From an uncultured Sphingomonadaceae bacterium (GTDB taxonomy: Bacteria; Pseudomonadota; Alphaproteobacteria; Sphingomonadales; Sphingomonadaceae), in the NCBI GenBank assembly GCA_947488625.1, contig CANKZR010000002.1, positions 1 through 64,000 on the forward strand: 64,000 nucleotides of DNA, read 5' to 3'. The number at the start of each line of letters is the position of its first letter. Position 1 is the stretch's first letter. Under the pieces are notes generated by a model. The model saw only the letters and a program-made list of their open reading frames with translations, had not been told where the DNA came from and did no database searches. Shown here piece by piece: positions 40,727-50,329 of this stretch. The position numbers were made by a program, and so were the translations under genes.

Positions 40727-42907
40727 ATGGCTACTCTAGTCCTTACCGCCGTCGGCACAGCGATCGGCGGCCCTATCGGTGGCGCAATAGGCTCGCTGAT
40801 CGGAAGCCAGCTGGATGGGGCTGTTTTTGGCGGCGGCAGCCGCGAAGGCCCGCGATTGCAGGAACTGGCGGTCACCACCTCGAGCTACGGCATGCCCATA
40901 CCTCGTCATTTCGGCACGATGCGCGCGGCAGGGTCGATCATCTGGGCGACTGATCTGGTCGAGAGCAGCGATGAGTCCGGTGGCAAGGGCCAGCCCACGA
41001 TGACGACGTTCAGCTATTCGATTTCTTTTGCGGTTGCGCTGGCAAGTCGTCCCATTTCCTCCATCGGTCGCATCTGGGCCGACGGCAATCTGCTGCGTGG
41101 CGGTGCGGGCGATCTCAAAGTAGGCGGCAGCTTTCGGCTCTACACCGGCGAGGGCGATCAGCAACCCGACCCCCTGATCGCTGCAGACAAGGGTGCCGAG
41201 TGCCCCGCATTCCGGGGAATGGCCTATTGCGTGTTCGAAGACCTGCAACTGGCAGACTACGGCAATCGCATTCCGGCGCTCACATTCGAAATCGTGGCTG
41301 ATGATGGCGAAGTTACCTTGCGATCCATCCTCTCTGCCAAAAGCCAGCATGACACCGTGGATCGCACATTAGACGACCTGCAAGGCTATTCGGACGGGGG
41401 AGGGCCACTCCGGTACATGCTCGAAACGGTAGACCGCATCTATCCCATGGCGTGCGATGCAAGCGGCGCGCACCTGACCTTTTTCGATGCGCATCCTTCC
41501 AGTGAAGCCGTCGTCAGGTTGCCCGAAGCCGCCATCGATCAATCCGCCGAGAGTTTCGGTGCCACTTCTGGTCGTACGAGTCAGCGACGCGCAGACGCTA
41601 CGGATGTACCGAGCGGACTGCGCTATTACGATGTGGACCGCGACTTCCAGTCCGGCTTGCAGCGCGCAGATGGCCGTGCCCAACCCGGGCGAAACCATAT
41701 CCTGGAATTCCCCGGCGCTCTTGCGGCGGTCAAGGCTCACGAGCTGGCGAATGACGCGGCGGAAAGGGCCAACTGGTCCCAAGAGAGACTTGCTTATCGC
41801 GTGGCCGAGCTCGACCCCGACCTTGGACCGGGACGCCTGGTCGCCATCGACGGAAGGCCCGGCAACTGGCGAATCGAGGCCTGGGAATGGCGCGAGAACG
41901 GTCTTGAACTGGAACTGCTGAGGATGCCCTATCGACGCGGTGCCGTAGTCGCCAGCGATGCGGGCACCTCCCTCCCGCCAAAGGATGTCATCGCCAGCCC
42001 GACAAGACTGATGGCGTTCGAATTGCCGTGGGATGGCCAAGGCTCTCCGGACCAGCGACAGATTTTTGCTGCCGCAAGCGCCGTCACTTCGGGTTGGACC
42101 GGTGCAGGCCTGTATGCAGAGCAGAGCGGCAGCCTTGTGGCGATTGCTGGCACGGGCTCCCGGCGATGTATCACCGGACGCACGGCGGCGCCCTTGCGAC
42201 CCAGCACCTCGCTGATAATTGACCGGCGCACCGCACTGGATGTGCAGCTCGATTCCGATGATTTCGCCCTGTTCTCCGTAATTCTGGAAGATCTGGCGAA
42301 CGGCGCAAATCGCGCGCTGGTCGGTGATGAAGTCCTGCAGTTCTGCCATGCCCAGAGACTTGGAGGGGGTCTCTGGCGATTGTCCGGCCTTCTACGTGGT
42401 CGAGGAGGGACGGAGCATGAGGCCTTGGCAGGAGCTGCATCCGGTGTCCCGTTCTGTTTGCTCGACCAAAAGCTTACTGGCCTTGATCCTGCCAAGATTG
42501 GAGCCAGCAACATCATAGCAGCGATCGGCGTTGCCGATAGTGAGCCTGTAATCGCAACGATATCCACACCGCGAAGGAGCCTGAAGCCACTGTCGCCGGT
42601 CCATGGCAAGACCGTGCGCGCAGCGGATGGCAGTACCAGGCTATGCTGGCGGCGTCGCTCGCGCGGTGCCTGGCATTGGCAGGGTCAAGTCGACGTACCA
42701 CTCAACGAACAATTCGAGCATTACGAGGTGGGTCTTGGCGACCCCGGTCGGCCCATCAGGATGTGGGAAACCAATACCTGCTCACTGATGCTCGATCCAG
42801 CCGAATACGCCTCGCTGCAGACCGATTTCGGAGGCACACCCTTCTGGGTGCGACAGATTGGCACGCATGACCGTTCCGAACCCCTGTTCCTTACTAACGT
42901 TAGCTGA
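40727..42907 (+). CDS. GTA gp15 megatron/tail-tip protein, short form
   Basis: The 726-residue protein starts with a Gly-rich hydrophobic segment (TAVGTAIGGPIGGAIGSLIG, probably membrane-active). It continues with HFGTMRAAGSIIWATDL and FSYSISFAVALASRPISSIGRIWADG, the tail-hub core, and ends with a fibronectin/receptor-like C-terminus. RcGTA gp15 is about 1,300 residues and contains a TIM-barrel domain and a Phage-tail_3 region. The TIM barrel appears absent here. A comparable domain may instead be fused to gp12. Confidence 0.88.
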   Translation: MATLVLTAVGTAIGGPIGGAIGSLIGSQLDGAVFGGGSREGPRLQELAVTTSSYGMPIPRHFGTMRAAGSIIWATDLVESSDESGGKGQPTMTTFSYSISFAVALASRPISSIGRIWADGNLLRGGAGDLKVGGSFRLYTGEGDQQPDPLIAADKGAECPAFRGMAYCVFEDLQLADYGNRIPALTFEIVADDGEVTLRSILSAKSQHDTVDRTLDDLQGYSDGGGPLRYMLETVDRIYPMACDASGAHLTFFDAHPSSEAVVRLPEAAIDQSAESFGATSGRTSQRRADATDVPSGLRYYDVDRDFQSGLQRADGRAQPGRNHILEFPGALAAVKAHELANDAAERANWSQERLAYRVAELDPDLGPGRLVAIDGRPGNWRIEAWEWRENGLELELLRMPYRRGAVVASDAGTSLPPKDVIASPTRLMAFELPWDGQGSPDQRQIFAAASAVTSGWTGAGLYAEQSGSLVAIAGTGSRRCITGRTAAPLRPSTSLIIDRRTALDVQLDSDDFALFSVILEDLANGANRALVGDEVLQFCHAQRLGGGLWRLSGLLRGRGGTEHEALAGAASGVPFCLLDQKLTGLDPAKIGASNIIAAIGVADSEPVIATISTPRRSLKPLSPVHGKTVRAADGSTRLCWRRRSRGAWHWQGQVDVPLNEQFEHYEVGLGDPGRPIRMWETNTCSLMLDPAEYASLQTDFGGTPFWVRQIGTHDRSEPLFLTNVS

Positions 42908-42916
42908 GGTCCCTTC

Positions 42917-43372
42917 ATGTCCGAACCGCTTGTTTTCACCTCCACGACCCCGCGCCTGGGTCTTCCAAACCTTTTCGCCGCGCAGGCCCAGAAGGAGTTC
43001 ACCGTCAACGAGGCATTCAGCCTTATCGACGCACTCCTTCATCCGGTTGTGCAAGGGGAATCCAACGATCCTCCGCTATCGCCGGATGAGGGCGAATGCT
43101 GGATCGTTGGCAGCCAGCCCAAAGGAGGATGGACAGGATACACCGACCGGATCGCCTGTAACCAAAGTGGCAATTGGCTGTTCGTCTCTCCGGTGAAAGG
43201 TATGGTGGCATTCGACACCTCTGCGGGTCGGATAGCTCGGTATGATGGCGGATGGAGTTCAGCTTCTGCTGTTGCGATTCCGAACGGCGGCACGACTGTC
43301 GATACAGAGGCCCGCAGCGCGATCGCCGGAATTGTTGACGCGTTGACAGTAGCTGGCATCCTAAAAGCATAA
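42917..43372 (+). CDS. DUF2793 protein at the end of the GTA cluster
   Basis: The 151-residue protein matches DUF2793: LGLPNLFAAQAQKEFTVNEAF, then GECWIVGSQPKGGWTGYTDRIA and a short C-terminal helix. DUF2793 genes are found at the end of phage and GTA tail modules and are thought to be tail fibre or adhesion related. No terminator is visible before sodC, 58 bp downstream. Confidence 0.88.
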   Translation: MSEPLVFTSTTPRLGLPNLFAAQAQKEFTVNEAFSLIDALLHPVVQGESNDPPLSPDEGECWIVGSQPKGGWTGYTDRIACNQSGNWLFVSPVKGMVAFDTSAGRIARYDGGWSSASAVAIPNGGTTVDTEARSAIAGIVDALTVAGILKA

Positions 43373-43430
43373 TAGCGGACCCATCTGCACCGATGCGCGT
43401 ATTATGGTCAGACAGCCAAAAGGAGCCACC

Positions 43431-43961
43431 ATGCAACGCCGCAGCCTTCCCCTTATCGCAATTGCCCTGTTTGCCACTGCCGGATGCGCAACAGCCTATG
43501 AAGGGTCTTCCAGCGAAATCGGCTCCGCAGTACTGATGGATCGCAGCGGCAACGATGTAGGCTCCGCCATGCTGTATTCCGAGGGTGACGAGGTAACGAT
43601 CTCCGTCTCGCTTGAGGGACTTTCCGCCGGAACCCATGCCGTTCACCTTCATACGACGGGCGATTGCAGCGCGAACGACTTCACGTCTGCAGGCGGCCAT
43701 TTGAACCCTATGGGGAATGAACATGGCAGCCTCAATCCGCAGGGCGCTCATCTGGGCGATCTGCCCAACGCCCAGGTTTCTGCAGCGGGTGTAGGAACTG
43801 TAAGCGAAACGCTTCGCGGGTCACGCGCGACTGTGATGTCGCAGATATTCGATACCGACGGTACGGCCGTGGTCGTCCATGAGGGCGCCGATGACTATCG
43901 GACCAATCCTGCCGGTGATGCAGGAAGTCGCGTGGCATGTGGGGTGTTATCGCAAAGTTGA
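43431..43961 (+). CDS. sodC: Cu/Zn superoxide dismutase, lipoprotein type
   Basis: The 176-residue precursor has a lipobox ATAGC (Cys about residue 20). Metal ligands are seen in GTHAVHLHTTGDC, GGHLNPMGNEHG, HLGDLPN, and VVVHEGADDY, with Arg in AGSRVACGV. It dismutates superoxide in the periplasm. AAAAGGAG precedes the ATG at 43431. It follows the GTA cluster on the same strand and converges with queC. Confidence 0.95.
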   Translation: MQRRSLPLIAIALFATAGCATAYEGSSSEIGSAVLMDRSGNDVGSAMLYSEGDEVTISVSLEGLSAGTHAVHLHTTGDCSANDFTSAGGHLNPMGNEHGSLNPQGAHLGDLPNAQVSAAGVGTVSETLRGSRATVMSQIFDTDGTAVVVHEGADDYRTNPAGDAGSRVACGVLSQS

Positions 43962-43989
43962 CCTGCCGCTCGACGCTCAATTGCAAGGC

Positions 43990-44700
43990 TCATACCGTCA
44001 TGTTGCCGCCATTCGGTTTTCGCGCATAAGCTGTCGTATCGGTCACGCCAGCCTCGGCAAAACCTTTCAGTCGCAGTCGACAACTGTCGCAAAGCCCGCA
44101 GGCCTCGCCGTCCGGCGTCGGATCATAGCAGGACCAGCTCCATGCAGGATCCAAGTTCAGCCGCTTGCATTCGCGCGCAATGTCCGCCTTCGTCATGTGC
44201 TGTAGCGGCGCATGAATCTCGAACGGTCGACCCTCGATACCCTGCTTCGTGCCAAGTCGCGCGGTTTCGGCGAAACTCGAAATGAATTCGGGTCTGCAAT
44301 CCGGGTATCCTGAATAATCCAGCGCGTTGACCCCTATGAAAATGTCGCTGGCACCAGAGCTCTCGGCGAAGGCTGTCGTCAATGACAGGAACAACAGGTT
44401 TCGCGCGGGCACATAAGTGATCGGGATATCATCTTCCAAGCCAGCTTTCGGAACATCGATATCAGCAGTCAGCGCGGATGCGCCGAACTGCCGCAAATCA
44501 AGCGGAAGCTTGACGTGACGCTCAACCCCCAACTTGCCAGCGATGAAATTTGCGGATTGCAGTTCGCGCCCATGTCGCTGGCCGTAATCGATCGTAAGCG
44601 CGTGTACGCGAAAGCCTCGTTCCGCCGCGATCGCGCTGGTGACCATGGAGTCGAGCCCGCCCGAAAGCAAAACGACGGCAATCTTGCTCGTTTCTTTCAT
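43990..44700 (-). CDS. queC: 7-cyano-7-deazaguanine synthase
   Basis: The 236-residue enzyme converts 7-carboxy-7-deazaguanine to preQ0 in queuosine synthesis. It has the PP-loop LLSGGLDSMV at residues 12-21 and the zinc motif CGLCDSCRLR, with the fourth Cys in WSWSCYDP. It complements GluQRS at 14-15 kb, which acts on queuosine-tRNA. No preQ1 riboswitch is evident upstream. Confidence 0.97.
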   Translation of the reverse strand: MKETSKIAVVLLSGGLDSMVTSAIAAERGFRVHALTIDYGQRHGRELQSANFIAGKLGVERHVKLPLDLRQFGASALTADIDVPKAGLEDDIPITYVPARNLLFLSLTTAFAESSGASDIFIGVNALDYSGYPDCRPEFISSFAETARLGTKQGIEGRPFEIHAPLQHMTKADIARECKRLNLDPAWSWSCYDPTPDGEACGLCDSCRLRLKGFAEAGVTDTTAYARKPNGGNMTV

Positions 44701-44743
44701 GGGTGTCGGCTAGGCATTCAATCCCAATTCGGCAAGTGGGCTA

Positions 44744-45148
44744 TCAGCACGAACCGACGTGACGCGCTTCACCTTCTAGTGAAAACGGCGCTCCACCGTG
44801 GATACCCTGACTTCGAATCTGAACGACATCGGGGCTCTCGCGACGAATGGTGGTTCGGCCATAGCCATTGCCACGGCAAGTGTACTGCACTGTCACTTCC
44901 TTGGGCTCATCCTGCACCACGAAACGATCACAAGTCGGCTGTCGATGGCGCAACTGGATAAGCTCCCGCCCGGTGCGTAAACAAATGCGCCGGGTCGAAC
45001 CATCGGACCGCAGACGCAACTCCCAAGCGCCCCGATCCAGTGTGTTGAGCATGGCCAGGCCCGGAGCCTGGGCAGACACGGACGTAACCGCGAACGCAGC
45101 CGCCGCTGCCGCGCTTACCATACCAAATCTTCCCTTGGGACCTGTCAC
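44744..45148 (-). CDS. Secreted Cys-containing hypothetical protein (DUF3617-like)
   Basis: I start this 134-residue protein at GTG 45148, which has AGGAG ten bases upstream and gives a basic n-region (TGPKGRFGM) before the signal peptide ending SVSAQA. The ATG at 45121 would lack the positive charge. The mature part has LDRGAWELRLRSDGSTRRICL, CRGNGYGRTTIRRE and four cysteines, resembling DUF3617 periplasmic proteins. Function unknown. Confidence 0.65.
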   Translation of the reverse strand: MTGPKGRFGMVSAAAAAAFAVTSVSAQAPGLAMLNTLDRGAWELRLRSDGSTRRICLRTGRELIQLRHRQPTCDRFVVQDEPKEVTVQYTCRGNGYGRTTIRRESPDVVQIRSQGIHGGAPFSLEGEARHVGSC

Positions 45149-45225
45149 AACAACTCTACTCCTGTTGCCCACGTCATAGCACGTTTGTGATGAACGACCA
45201 ATTGCCCCTGCTGCACGACGAATGG

Positions 45226-46131
45226 TTAGTCCTCTATCGGAAACACCTTGGAGCAAAATGCACAGTCGACGAGAATTATCCCATCATCGTCGGCCATGTC
45301 GCGGCGCTCTTCCCTCGGGAAACGGGCCAGCACATCTTCGAAGTGGGTTATGGTGCAACGGCAACCCTTGCAGAGCCGCATGCCTGGTGACACCAGGACC
45401 TTCTCCTCCTCGTGATACAGGCGCCAGACGATATCTTCCAACGACAGACCGGGTTCGACGAGTTCGTCATGACGAAGGCTGTCAGCAAGAATGGAAACAT
45501 GTTCCCATTCCGGGTGTTCGAGCTCGACATGTAGTCGCTCACGGCCCTCTTCACCCTCGGGCAAGTGCTGGACCAGCAGGCCGGCTGCTACAGTCTGCCC
45601 CGGACCCGACCGTATCGCGGTCCGGATCAATGTAGGGATTTGTTCACTCTGCGCGAAATAACTTTCGACGGCCTCTGAAAGCGAATCGCCTTCAAGTGGC
45701 ACAATGCCTTGGTACCGCTTGCCGGTCTTTGCGATATCGAAAGTGATTGCGAGGTGCGCCTTGCCGAACAGTGCGCCCAGCGAAGGATTGGCACCCTCGG
45801 CTGCCATCTGGTCTTCGTCGTGCTCGATATAACCGCGAATCTCGCCATCGCGGTAATCGCATACCAGCAAGCTCACGATTCCGCCCTCGCCCTGCGCCTG
45901 CATGGTCAATTGATCGCCATCGCCCTTCAACAGTCCACCCATCAGCGTGGCCAACACGAGCGCCTCGGCCAATGCGTGCTTCAGCGCGGGCGCATAGTCG
46001 TGGGCGGATAGAATATCTTCCAGCACGGGACCCAGCCGAACGGCGCGCCCGCGCGAATCGCGCGACGGGATGGAAAAGCCCAGCAGCTCGTCCGAGAATG
46101 TTTCTGATCGGGTTTCGTTCATGCGCATCAT
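45226..46131 (-). CDS. hslO: Redox-regulated chaperone Hsp33
   Basis: The 301-residue chaperone is activated by oxidation. The zinc-binding redox switch is CKGCRC followed by CAFC near the C-terminus; its pattern is slightly modified from the usual CxC/CxxC by an extra Cys. The N-terminal body has HALAEALVLATLMGGLLKGDG and GYIEHDED. The start at 46131 has GAGGG upstream; 46128 and 46122 are alternatives. It follows argF after 31 bp, probably in the argD-argF-hslO operon. Confidence 0.93.
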   Translation of the reverse strand: MMRMNETRSETFSDELLGFSIPSRDSRGRAVRLGPVLEDILSAHDYAPALKHALAEALVLATLMGGLLKGDGDQLTMQAQGEGGIVSLLVCDYRDGEIRGYIEHDEDQMAAEGANPSLGALFGKAHLAITFDIAKTGKRYQGIVPLEGDSLSEAVESYFAQSEQIPTLIRTAIRSGPGQTVAAGLLVQHLPEGEEGRERLHVELEHPEWEHVSILADSLRHDELVEPGLSLEDIVWRLYHEEEKVLVSPGMRLCKGCRCTITHFEDVLARFPREERRDMADDDGIILVDCAFCSKVFPIED

Positions 46132-46162
46132 ATGGTGCGCATCCCTCGATTGTGAAGCGCGG

Positions 46163-47125
46163 CTATCCAAGCTTCCCGAAACACCACAGCAGGATGGATT
46201 TTTGCGCGTGAATTCGGTTTTCCGCTTCATCGAAGACTACGGACTGTGGTCCCTCGAAAACTTCCGCCCTCACCTCGTCTCCGACATGAGCAGGCAGGCA
46301 ATGGAGAAAGATAGCATCGGATTTTGCGCGCGCCATCAACGCCTGATCCACTCGAAACGGTTCCATTGCCGCAAGCTTTTCCTTCGCCTGTGTCTGGCCC
46401 ATCGACACCCAGGTGTCCGTCACCAGCACGTCGGCCTTCGACGCGGCTGCGGCGGCGTCGTCGGTCAGCGTTATCGTGCATCCAGCCTGACGCGCCATCT
46501 GAACGAAATGGGCATCCGGCTCAAATCCTGCGGGCGTCGCAACGCGCACGTTGAATTTCATCAGGGCAGCGGCTTCAAGAATGGAGTGAAGCACGTTGTT
46601 GCCATCCCCGAACCAGGCGACCTCAAGTCCGGGTAAAGCCTTGCGGTGTTCGATCATGGTCAGCAGGTCGGCCACGATCTGGCAGGGATGCGAACGATCG
46701 GTAAGGCCGTTGATTACCGGAACATGCGCGTAGTGTGCCATTTCCTCGATCTTGGCGTGATCGTCCGTACGCACCATGATCGCATCTGCCATGCGGCTGA
46801 GAACGCGGGCAGTATCGGCTACTGATTCGCCCCTGCCCAACTGTGTCGTTCCCGAATCGAGTATCAACGCGCGACCGCCCAGCTGACGCATGGCGATATC
46901 GAAGCTCACACGAGTGCGAGTGGAGCTTTTTCCGAAGACCATGGCCAGCATGTGGCCGGCTAGCGGCTGATCGGCGTCCGGCCTACCCTTGGGCCAGCCA
47001 CGACGCGCGGTCTTGCGATCCTGCGCGTCGTCTATCATTGCGGCGATGGCATTTCCGCCAGCGTCCGATAGATCGAGGAAGCTGCGGACCACCGGTGCGA
47101 TCTCGAGGGGGGGTGTTTCGCTCAT
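46163..47125 (-). CDS. argF: Ornithine carbamoyltransferase
   Basis: The 320-residue enzyme joins ornithine and carbamoyl phosphate to citrulline. Motifs: carbamoyl-phosphate loop [14 protein letters not shown] in [12 protein letters not shown], the ornithine-binding DTWVSMGQ, and [10 protein letters not shown]. Its ATG overlaps the argD stop (ATGA). Confidence 0.97.
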   Translation of the reverse strand: MSETPPLEIAPVVRSFLDLSDAGGNAIAAMIDDAQDRKTARRGWPKGRPDADQPLAGHMLAMVFGKSSTRTRVSFDIAMRQLGGRALILDSGTTQLGRGESVADTARVLSRMADAIMVRTDDHAKIEEMAHYAHVPVINGLTDRSHPCQIVADLLTMIEHRKALPGLEVAWFGDGNNVLHSILEAAALMKFNVRVATPAGFEPDAHFVQMARQAGCTITLTDDAAAAASKADVLVTDTWVSMGQTQAKEKLAAMEPFRVDQALMARAKSDAIFLHCLPAHVGDEVRAEVFEGPQSVVFDEAENRIHAQKSILLWCFGKLG

Positions 47126-48312
47126 GCTTGGGCTGGAACCTCGTAATCAGCGGCACCGGCAGAGAGTTTCTCGATAAATTCGTCCATCTCTGCATTCCCG
47201 ATGACGAGAGGCGGCAACAAACGCAGCGTCGAATCGCCTGCCGCCACGGTGAGCAACTGGTGATGATCACGCAGGTGCTGCATGAACGGCCTTGGCTCGG
47301 CCTTCATCTTGATCCCCAGCATCAAACCCATGCCACGCACGCTTTCGAACAGGTCGGGATAATTACCGATGAACTGTTCCAGTCGCGCACGAAGGCGCTC
47401 GCCCTTGGCGCGCACTTCAGCCAGAAATTCATCGTTTGCCACCGCGTCCATTACGGCCACGCCCGCTGCCATCGCCAGCGGATTGCCGCCGTATGTAGAG
47501 CCGTGCGTGCCGAAGACCATGCCGCGCGCAGCCTTCTCGGTGGCGAGGCAGGCACCCAGAGGAAACCCGCCGCCAATACCCTTGGCGGTTGCCATCACGT
47601 CGGGTTCGATCCCGAATTGTTCGTAGGCATAGAGCGTACCCGTCCGCGCGACACCGCACTGGACCTCGTCCAGCACCAGCATCAGGTCGTGTTCGTCTGC
47701 CAGCTTTCGCAGCCCCTGCATGAACTCATGGGAAGCAACGCGAATCCCGCCCTCCCCCTGTACCGGCTCGACCAGGAAGCCGGCGGTGTTGGGGCCGATG
47801 GCTGCCTTCACGCCCTCCAGGTCATCGAAGTCGACATATTTGAAGCCGGGCAACAAGGGATTGAAACCCTTGTGCATCTTTTCCTGGTTCGATGCGCTGA
47901 TGGTGGCCATCGTGCGCCCGTGGAAGGCGTTCTTGAATGTAATCAGCTCATACTTCTCGTTATTGCCGACATGCTGGTGATAGGCCCGCGCCACCTTGAT
48001 CGCCGTTTCCACCGCTTCGGCACCGGAGTTGGTGAAAAAAACCGTATCTGCAAAGGTCTTGTCCACCAGCCTTTGCGCAAGTGCCTCACCCTGAGGGCTG
48101 CCATAAAGGTTGGAGACGTGCATCAGCTTCGCCGCCTGATCCTGAATAGCGCAGATCAACCCCTCGTGCGAATGGCCGAGAAGGTTGACCGCGATGCCTG
48201 CGGCGAAATCGAGATAGCGGGTGCCGTCCTCGTCAATCAGGTGGCAGTGGTCGCCCTCTACGGGCCGCACATCGCACCGTGGATATACGGGCATCAGCGG
48301 AGTGATCGACAT
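47122..48312 (-). CDS. argD: Acetylornithine aminotransferase
   Basis: The 396-residue class III PLP aminotransferase acts before argF in arginine synthesis. It shows [39 protein letters not shown], the Asp in [13 protein letters not shown], and Lys in [19 protein letters not shown] lies ten bases before the ATG. An upstream ORF extension to 48372 would run through the cold-shock gene's terminator and is rejected. Confidence 0.96.
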   Translation of the reverse strand: MSITPLMPVYPRCDVRPVEGDHCHLIDEDGTRYLDFAAGIAVNLLGHSHEGLICAIQDQAAKLMHVSNLYGSPQGEALAQRLVDKTFADTVFFTNSGAEAVETAIKVARAYHQHVGNNEKYELITFKNAFHGRTMATISASNQEKMHKGFNPLLPGFKYVDFDDLEGVKAAIGPNTAGFLVEPVQGEGGIRVASHEFMQGLRKLADEHDLMLVLDEVQCGVARTGTLYAYEQFGIEPDVMATAKGIGGGFPLGACLATEKAARGMVFGTHGSTYGGNPLAMAAGVAVMDAVANDEFLAEVRAKGERLRARLEQFIGNYPDLFESVRGMGLMLGIKMKAEPRPFMQHLRDHHQLLTVAAGDSTLRLLPPLVIGNAEMDEFIEKLSAGAADYEVPAQA

Positions 48313-48340
48313 GAAGAATGCGTCCTTGATGAAATCGTGA

Positions 48341-48369
48341 AAACCAAAAAAGCGGCCTCGCGAGACCGC
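48341..48369 (-). terminator. Intrinsic terminator of the cold-shock gene
   Basis: On the minus strand a 9-bp stem (GCGGTCTCG/CGAGGCCGC, one G-T wobble) is followed by TTTTTT. It lies between the cold-shock gene and argD, so argD must have its own promoter or be read through. Confidence 0.85.
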
Positions 48370-48450
48370 CAATACGTTTCCATCTAGGAGGGTGGTGGCG
48401 GCCGGTCAAACATGCTCGGCCGCCACGACCTGGGATAGTTGGTAGGGCGT

Positions 48451-49221
48451 TCAGCCCTGCACCGGCACCAGATTGACGGCCGAATATTTCCCTCGTCGAT
48501 CGACTTCGAGGTCAAATTCGAATCGGTCGCCTTCGGCAATGCTTTGGATACCGGAACGTTCGACAGCGCTGATGTGAACGAAGGCATCATCCTTGCCATC
48601 ATCGCGCGTGATGAAGCCGAAGCCCTTCATGGTGTTGAAGAACTTGACCGTGCCCACGGCCTTCTCGCCCGTCAGCTCGCGCTGGGGTGCCTTGGCAGGC
48701 GCTTCGATCACATCGCCGACCACCTGGAGATCCGCGGCGGACACCTTACCCCCGCGGTCGACCAGGTTGAATTGCAATTCCTGCCCTTCGGCAAGACCTT
48801 CCAGCCCGGCGCGTTCGACCTGGCTGATGTGCACGAACACATCTTCGCCGCCTTCATCGCGCTGAATGAAGCCGAAGCCTTTCTGCGCATTGAAGAATTT
48901 TACCTTGCCTTGACCGGCTCCAACGACCTGCGCAGGCATTCCGCCGCCGCCGCCAGCACCGCCACGCGGTCCGCCGCGGCCACCGCCGCCGCCGAAACCA
49001 CCGCGATCGCCGCCACCAAAGCCGCCGCCGCCACGGTCATCATTGAAACGACCGCCGCCGCCGCCGCCGCCGCCGCCGAAACCGCCACGGTCATTACCGC
49101 CATCGCGCCATCCGCCGCTATCCATGGGCGGAGAACCGTCCATGAAGGGGTCGAACCCTTCTTCACCAATATTGTCCCGCTTGTCGCGTCCCCGACCGCG
49201 ACGTCCTCGATCATAACCCAT
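48451..49221 (-). CDS. Double cold-shock-domain protein with Gly-rich RGG N-terminus
   Basis: The 256-residue protein has two cold-shock domains: residues 102-165 (GKVKFFNAQKGFGFIQRDEG, VFVHISQVE) and 190-254 (GTVKFFNTMKGFGFITRDDG, AFVHISAVE), each with RNP1 and RNP2. The first 95 residues are low-complexity, rich in Gly, Arg and Asp with RGG and FGGG repeats. CSDs bind single-stranded nucleic acid, and the Gly/Arg tail may add RNA binding or promote condensation. Double-CSD proteins are typical of alphaproteobacteria; the long RGG tail is less usual. Confidence 0.92.
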   Translation of the reverse strand: MGYDRGRRGRGRDKRDNIGEEGFDPFMDGSPPMDSGGWRDGGNDRGGFGGGGGGGGGRFNDDRGGGGFGGGDRGGFGGGGGRGGPRGGAGGGGGMPAQVVGAGQGKVKFFNAQKGFGFIQRDEGGEDVFVHISQVERAGLEGLAEGQELQFNLVDRGGKVSAADLQVVGDVIEAPAKAPQRELTGEKAVGTVKFFNTMKGFGFITRDDGKDDAFVHISAVERSGIQSIAEGDRFEFDLEVDRRGKYSAVNLVPVQG

Positions 49222-49467
49222 GAATTCGCAAAACCTTCATTCCCGCCCTGAAACACCAGCTGCCGACTCGAGCGACATTCTCCGCAGCCGGAAATGACGG
49301 ACTTTCCCCGCCACTTCGGGCAAGGTTTATAACGTAGAAAGCCGCCCGACGCGAATGATTTAAGATTACAGCGCCATGACAATTTGCGAAGCTTCCTGAC
49401 TTGAGCCATGGAGCGCCTAAATTTTGTGGTGCGCACGACGCTATTTCTACGACAGGATGAAAGCCCG

Positions 49468-49908
49468 ATGAGTACTTTTCGCAAGCTGACAGACTCGATG
49501 TGGACCAGCCCGCAGGTCTCCACGCAGGATGTTGCCGAAGCAGGCCGGCAAGGCGTTTCGCTGCTGATCAACAACCGTCCCGACGGCGAGGAAGAGGGCC
49601 AGCCGTCCGGTGACGAAATCGCCGCTGCTGCCAGCGCCAACGGGATGGACTATATAGCCATTCCTGTGGGTCACGCCGGATTCGGCGAAGCCCAGGTGCA
49701 GGCCATGGCCGATGCACTGGACAAGGTGGATGGCGCGGCGCTGGCCTACTGCCGCTCGGGCACCCGCTCCACCTTCCTGTGGGCGCTTGCGCAGGCCAAT
49801 CGCGGAGAAGACCCGGCGCACCTGACACGCGCCGCGCAGGGTGCGGGTTACGATCTCAGCCCGATTGCTCCCACGCTGGAGATGTTGGCCACGAAGGCCC
49901 GCGGTTGA
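49468..49908 (+). CDS. TIGR01244-family sulfur transferase/phosphatase-like protein
   Basis: The 146-residue protein matches the DUF442/TIGR01244 family: VSTQDVAEAGRQGVSLLINNRPDGEEE, then YIAIPVGHAGF, and the active-site loop YCRSGTRS, a Cys-x5-Arg phosphatase/rhodanese-like signature. It may act on sulfane sulfur. The start at 49468 follows AGGATG. The next gene starts four bases later. Confidence 0.88.
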   Translation: MSTFRKLTDSMWTSPQVSTQDVAEAGRQGVSLLINNRPDGEEEGQPSGDEIAAAASANGMDYIAIPVGHAGFGEAQVQAMADALDKVDGAALAYCRSGTRSTFLWALAQANRGEDPAHLTRAAQGAGYDLSPIAPTLEMLATKARG

Positions 49909-49912
49909 CGCG

Positions 49913-50329
49913 ATGGATGGCGTAGCGCCGCAGTTCCTCGGATCGCTGCTGGCCGTGGCCGCACTCGTCGCACTGACATACATCATGGGTTTTCGCCAGG
50001 CGGGCAAGCTGGAGAGCGAGGCGGAAGCTAGAGAACTGTTCCGGCTTGCGCCCGGCGGGTTCGAGCCAGCAGATTTGGCGCTCGATCACGATGGCGCTGC
50101 CGCCATAGCGCGCGATGAACAGGGGCGGGTCGCCGTGCTTGTTCCACATGGCAACCAGTTCGTTGTCCGCCCTGTGAAAGGCGGAGCAGCTATTACCGCG
50201 CGTGGGGGCAGCCTGCTGATTGCCGATATGCCACGATTGCGGCTTCACTTGGGTGATAATGCCCGGCACTGGGTCGGGACCAGAGCGAGGGGCTGGGCCA
50301 CTACTGACAGTAATGCTAATAGCGGCTGA
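49913..50329 (+). CDS. Membrane-anchored hypothetical protein
   Basis: The 138-residue protein has an N-terminal membrane helix (QFLGSLLAVAALVALTYIMG). A soluble domain of short beta-rich segments follows (ADLALDHDGAAAIARDEQGR, VAVLVPHGNQFVVRPVKGG). I do not recognise the family. It overlaps the sterol-desaturase-like gene by one base (TGATG). Confidence 0.65.
   Translation: MDGVAPQFLGSLLAVAALVALTYIMGFRQAGKLESEAEARELFRLAPGGFEPADLALDHDGAAAIARDEQGRVAVLVPHGNQFVVRPVKGGAAITARGGSLLIADMPRLRLHLGDNARHWVGTRARGWATTDSNANSG

Noticed and set aside
46843-48387. 514-residue plus-strand ORF antisense to argF/argD
   Set aside because: Both arginine genes are unmistakable on the minus strand; the ORF is His/Arg-rich and resembles no protein.
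48439-49251. 270-residue Ala-rich plus-strand ORF antisense to the cold-shock gene
   Set aside because: Its Ala/Thr-rich part is the complement of the Gly-rich RGG codons; the cold-shock domains prove the minus strand is coding.
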